Positions 4,828 through 6,438 of a DNA stretch of 6,438 nt are shown here, piece after piece. This stretch comes from Balneolia bacterium (GTDB lineage: Bacteria > Bacteroidota > Rhodothermia > Balneolales > Cyclonatronaceae). Numbering within the stretch: the first letter of the stretch is position 1; the number at the start of each line of letters is the position of its first letter. The notes below the pieces were generated by a model that did not search any database, was not told the origin of the DNA, and saw only the letters and a list, made by a program, of their open reading frames with translations. The stretch lies in contig PXDL01000102.1 in NCBI GenBank assembly GCA_003566395.1, forward strand, positions 1-6,438, read 5' to 3'. Made by a program: the position numbers and the translations under genes.

Positions 4828-6438
4828 CTAAAAAGGAGAGAAGGCAACTCCAACTCCATTATTTCCTAAATCGAATGTGGCAGCTAGAGTGACGCTGCCG
4901 GGGGTGGTGTGATCAAGGAGGGTGAATCCGGGAGAGCCGTTGTTAGCAACAGCGATGTAGTTGCCGTCAGGAGAGAAGGCAACGCCTTGACCAGTACTTG
5001 GAAGAATGTACGTTGCTGCCAAGGTAACGGTACCTGGATTGGTGTGGTCAAGGAGGGTGAAGTAGGGAGATTCAAAAGAAAAACCAACAGCAATGTAGTT
5101 ACCATCAGGAGAAAAGGCAGTGCTGTTTGCACGATCTGGTAATGAATACGTAGCAGCAAGTGTAACCGTGCCGGGGGTAGTGTGGTCAAGGAGGGTGAAG
5201 TAGGGGGAGCCGTTATGCGTAACGGCGATGTAGTTACCGTCAGGAGAAAAGGCAGCTCCATTCCCTTGTTCACTAAGCGTGTAGGTAGTAGCCAAAGTGA
5301 CGGTGCCGGGGGTGGTGTGGTCAAGGAGGGTGAAGTAGGGAGCATTAAGATGAGGAACAGCAATATAGTTACCATCTGGAGCAAAGGCAACTCTTCGACT
5401 ATTTCCAGCTAACGTATACGTTGCAGCTAAGGTAAGGGTGCCCGGGGTGGTGTGGTCAAGGAGGGTGAATCCGGAAGGGCCATCGTGACCAACAGCGATG
5501 TAATTACCATCGGGAGTAAAGCGACTGCCCCAGCCAGTACCACCTGTTAGTGTGTAAGTCGCTGCAAGAGTAAGTGTCCCGGGAGTGGTGTGGTCAAGGA
5601 GGGTGAAGTAGGGTGTGGTAGTATGTGGTACTGCTATATATGACCCTTCTGGTGAAAATGACATATCCCAACCAAAACCTGCTAGTGTGTAAGTCGTTGC
5701 CAGAGTGACGGTGCCAGGAGTGGTATGATCTAATAAATTTAAGTCACTACTATTAACCGCAATAAAGCTACCCTGCTGTGGCTGTGGCTCTGATCGGTAC
5801 CGAATGATCACAATACCAGAACCTCCGTCGCCACTTGCGTTTGCAGCAGCATTACCAGCGCCGCCGCCGCCGCCTCTACCTGCCACACCATTGCTTCCAT
5901 TACCACTTGTAGATGGACTACTCCCGCCCCCACCCAAGCCGCCACTGGCGCCGTTGCCGGCACCATTTGTTCCACCGGCCCCACCACCACCGTAGTATAA
6001 AGCTGTTCCAGAAATATCACTTTCTATCCCATCACCGCCTGACCCCGGATCGTTAACCGAGGTGGCATCGGCACCAGCGACACCAGCGCCACCGCCGCCG
6101 CCGCCTGGAAAAGGTGAGGTTTGAAAACCGCCGTTGCCGCCCCCGTTGTTACCCTGCCCTGATACACCCGCACCGCCTGATGTCGTTGATTCGTTATCAA
6201 GTGAACCGCCGCCACCCGAACCACCATCGAGACCATTTCTATCTACTCCACCATAGCCACTTCCGCCGCCACCACCGATTGCTTCAACGCCAAACACACT
6301 TGAGTTTTCGCCATTCTCACCGTCACCACTGGCAGCGGACGGAGCACCACCGGCTCCTCCAGCACCTACTACGACCGAATAAGTTCCTGGCTCCAGACTA
6401 AGAGAGCCAGATAAGACACCACCACCACCGCCACCACC
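4828..6438 (-). CDS. Gly-rich domain plus seven-repeat beta-propeller protein, probably exported (5' end beyond window)
   Basis: The frame is open from the right edge to a TAG at 4830-4828, giving 536 visible residues; the N-terminus and any signal peptide are outside. A GTG at 6297 is not the start, since the same Gly-rich domain continues upstream of it. The first part is dominated by Gly with Ala, Ser, Asn and Asp. It contains EPGTYSVVVGAGGAGG near the edge and closes with GSGIVIIRY (codons around 5820-5794), both typical of secreted bacterial and phage glycine-rich domains. A short linker, RSEPQPQQ, follows. Then come seven repeats of 42-46 residues with consensus GNYIAV-x(3-6)-PYFTLLDHTTPGTVTLAATYTL-x(6)-VAFSPD, split here at its variable positions. 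I saw no Cys and no Lys in the 536 residues, and few Arg, suggesting an acidic extracellular protein. A surface adhesin or carbohydrate-binding role is plausible but not shown. No terminator is evident in the 54 bp shared with ung. Confidence 0.85.
   Translation of the reverse strand, partial: GGGGGGGVLSGSLSLEPGTYSVVVGAGGAGGAPSAASGDGENGENSSVFGVEAIGGGGGSGYGGVDRNGLDGGSGGGGSLDNESTTSGGAGVSGQGNNGGGNGGFQTSPFPGGGGGGAGVAGADATSVNDPGSGGDGIESDISGTALYYGGGGAGGTNGAGNGASGGLGGGGSSPSTSGNGSNGVAGRGGGGGAGNAAANASGDGGSGIVIIRYRSEPQPQQGSFIAVNSSDLNLLDHTTPGTVTLATTYTLAGFGWDMSFSPEGSYIAVPHTTTPYFTLLDHTTPGTLTLAATYTLTGGTGWGSRFTPDGNYIAVGHDGPSGFTLLDHTTPGTLTLAATYTLAGNSRRVAFAPDGNYIAVPHLNAPYFTLLDHTTPGTVTLATTYTLSEQGNGAAFSPDGNYIAVTHNGSPYFTLLDHTTPGTVTLAATYSLPDRANSTAFSPDGNYIAVGFSFESPYFTLLDHTNPGTVTLAATYILPSTGQGVAFSPDGNYIAVANNGSPGFTLLDHTTPGSVTLAATFDLGNNGVGVAFSPF
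4831..5772 (-). repeat. Seven tandem 126-138 bp coding repeats (propeller blades)
   Basis: In coding order the units occupy 5772-5647, 5646-5509, 5508-5374, 5373-5239, 5238-5104, 5103-4966 and 4965-4831 (42, 46, 45, 45, 45, 46 and 45 residues). Each begins at G(N/S)(Y/F)IAV and ends in (A/T/S)(F)(S/A/T)PD or an equivalent. The most constant part is LLDH(T/N)TPG-type sequence followed by a T/L/A-rich strand. Units 2-7 share long identical DNA blocks around the LLDHTTPG codons, while unit 1 uses different synonymous codons there. The last unit stops at AFSPF, exactly where the next unit would begin. Confidence 0.93.
5797..6438 (-). other. Gly-rich low-complexity domain with GCC/ACC triplet runs
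   Basis: This is the part of the surface-type protein gene that encodes poly-Gly stretches of up to seven residues, broken by Ser, Asn, Asp and Ala segments. On the plus strand it shows as GCC/ACC triplet tracts, for example five GCC units at 5860-5874, four at 6092-6103, and an ACC-rich run at 6417-6438. Antisense reading gives long Pro-rich open frames that are artefacts of this composition. Confidence 0.8.

Noticed and set aside
4828..4836. Frameshift or truncation at the end of the propeller gene
   Set aside because: The end at AFSPF supplies the strand that closes a seven-unit ring, and sequence after the TAG does not resume the repeat by eye.
4884..5412. Other open frames on both strands across the repeat array
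   Set aside because: They are periodic shadows of the 135-138 bp coding repeats. The frame giving the GNYIAV/LLDHTTPG repeats runs without a stop from the right edge to 4828.
4831..5772. CRISPR array
   Set aside because: Units are 126-138 bp, directly adjacent and coding throughout, with no short repeat/unique spacer pattern.
5804..5995. Pro-rich open frame on the plus strand
   Set aside because: It is the antisense of Gly codons (GGN/NCC) in the Gly-rich domain; the minus-strand frame is far longer and carries recognisable motifs.

Overview
The window is compact bacterial chromosome: base composition is near 50% GC, genes lie on both strands, and intergenic gaps are only 9 to 81 bp. Apparent Shine-Dalgarno sequences are absent. 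The five starts that have their own upstream region each have a sigma70-like -10 element only 6-9 bp before the start codon, which implies leaderless mRNAs. Leaderless starts, compact layout, a short set of housekeeping enzymes and a large Gly-rich surface-type protein would fit a Candidate Phyla Radiation bacterium such as a Saccharibacteria (TM7) relative. That assignment is inference from gene style only.

Layout, left to right. Minus strand: the N-terminal 38 codons of a YhiN/HI0933-type FAD flavoprotein (1-116, runs off the left edge), then an unrecognised polytopic membrane protein (167-850). A 61-bp divergent promoter region separates the latter from plus-strand mutM (912-1778, formamidopyrimidine-DNA glycosylase). 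mutM converges with a minus-strand transaldolase (1788-2642) across 9 bp. An 81-bp divergent region then leads to a plus-strand pair with overlapping ends: a flavin disulfide reductase of the dihydrolipoamide dehydrogenase type (2724-4112) and ung, uracil-DNA glycosylase (4096-4773). Converging on ung is the C-terminal 536 residues of a minus-strand protein (4828-6438, runs off the right edge). It consists of a Gly-rich domain followed by seven near-identical repeats of about 45 residues, read here as a seven-bladed beta-propeller.

How the genes fit together: mutM and ung are two base-excision-repair glycosylases, for oxidised purines and for uracil. ung is probably co-transcribed with a thiol/disulfide flavoenzyme, and a second flavoprotein lies at the left edge. 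The transaldolase belongs to the non-oxidative pentose phosphate pathway. The right-hand protein is probably exported and unrelated to these. The best targets for follow-up are the repeated leaderless promoter design with dyad symmetries and the Gly-rich/propeller protein, which has no Cys and no Lys in the visible 536 residues. No stretch over 300 bases lacks a gene, and I saw no RNA gene, CRISPR array, insertion sequence or convincing terminator.
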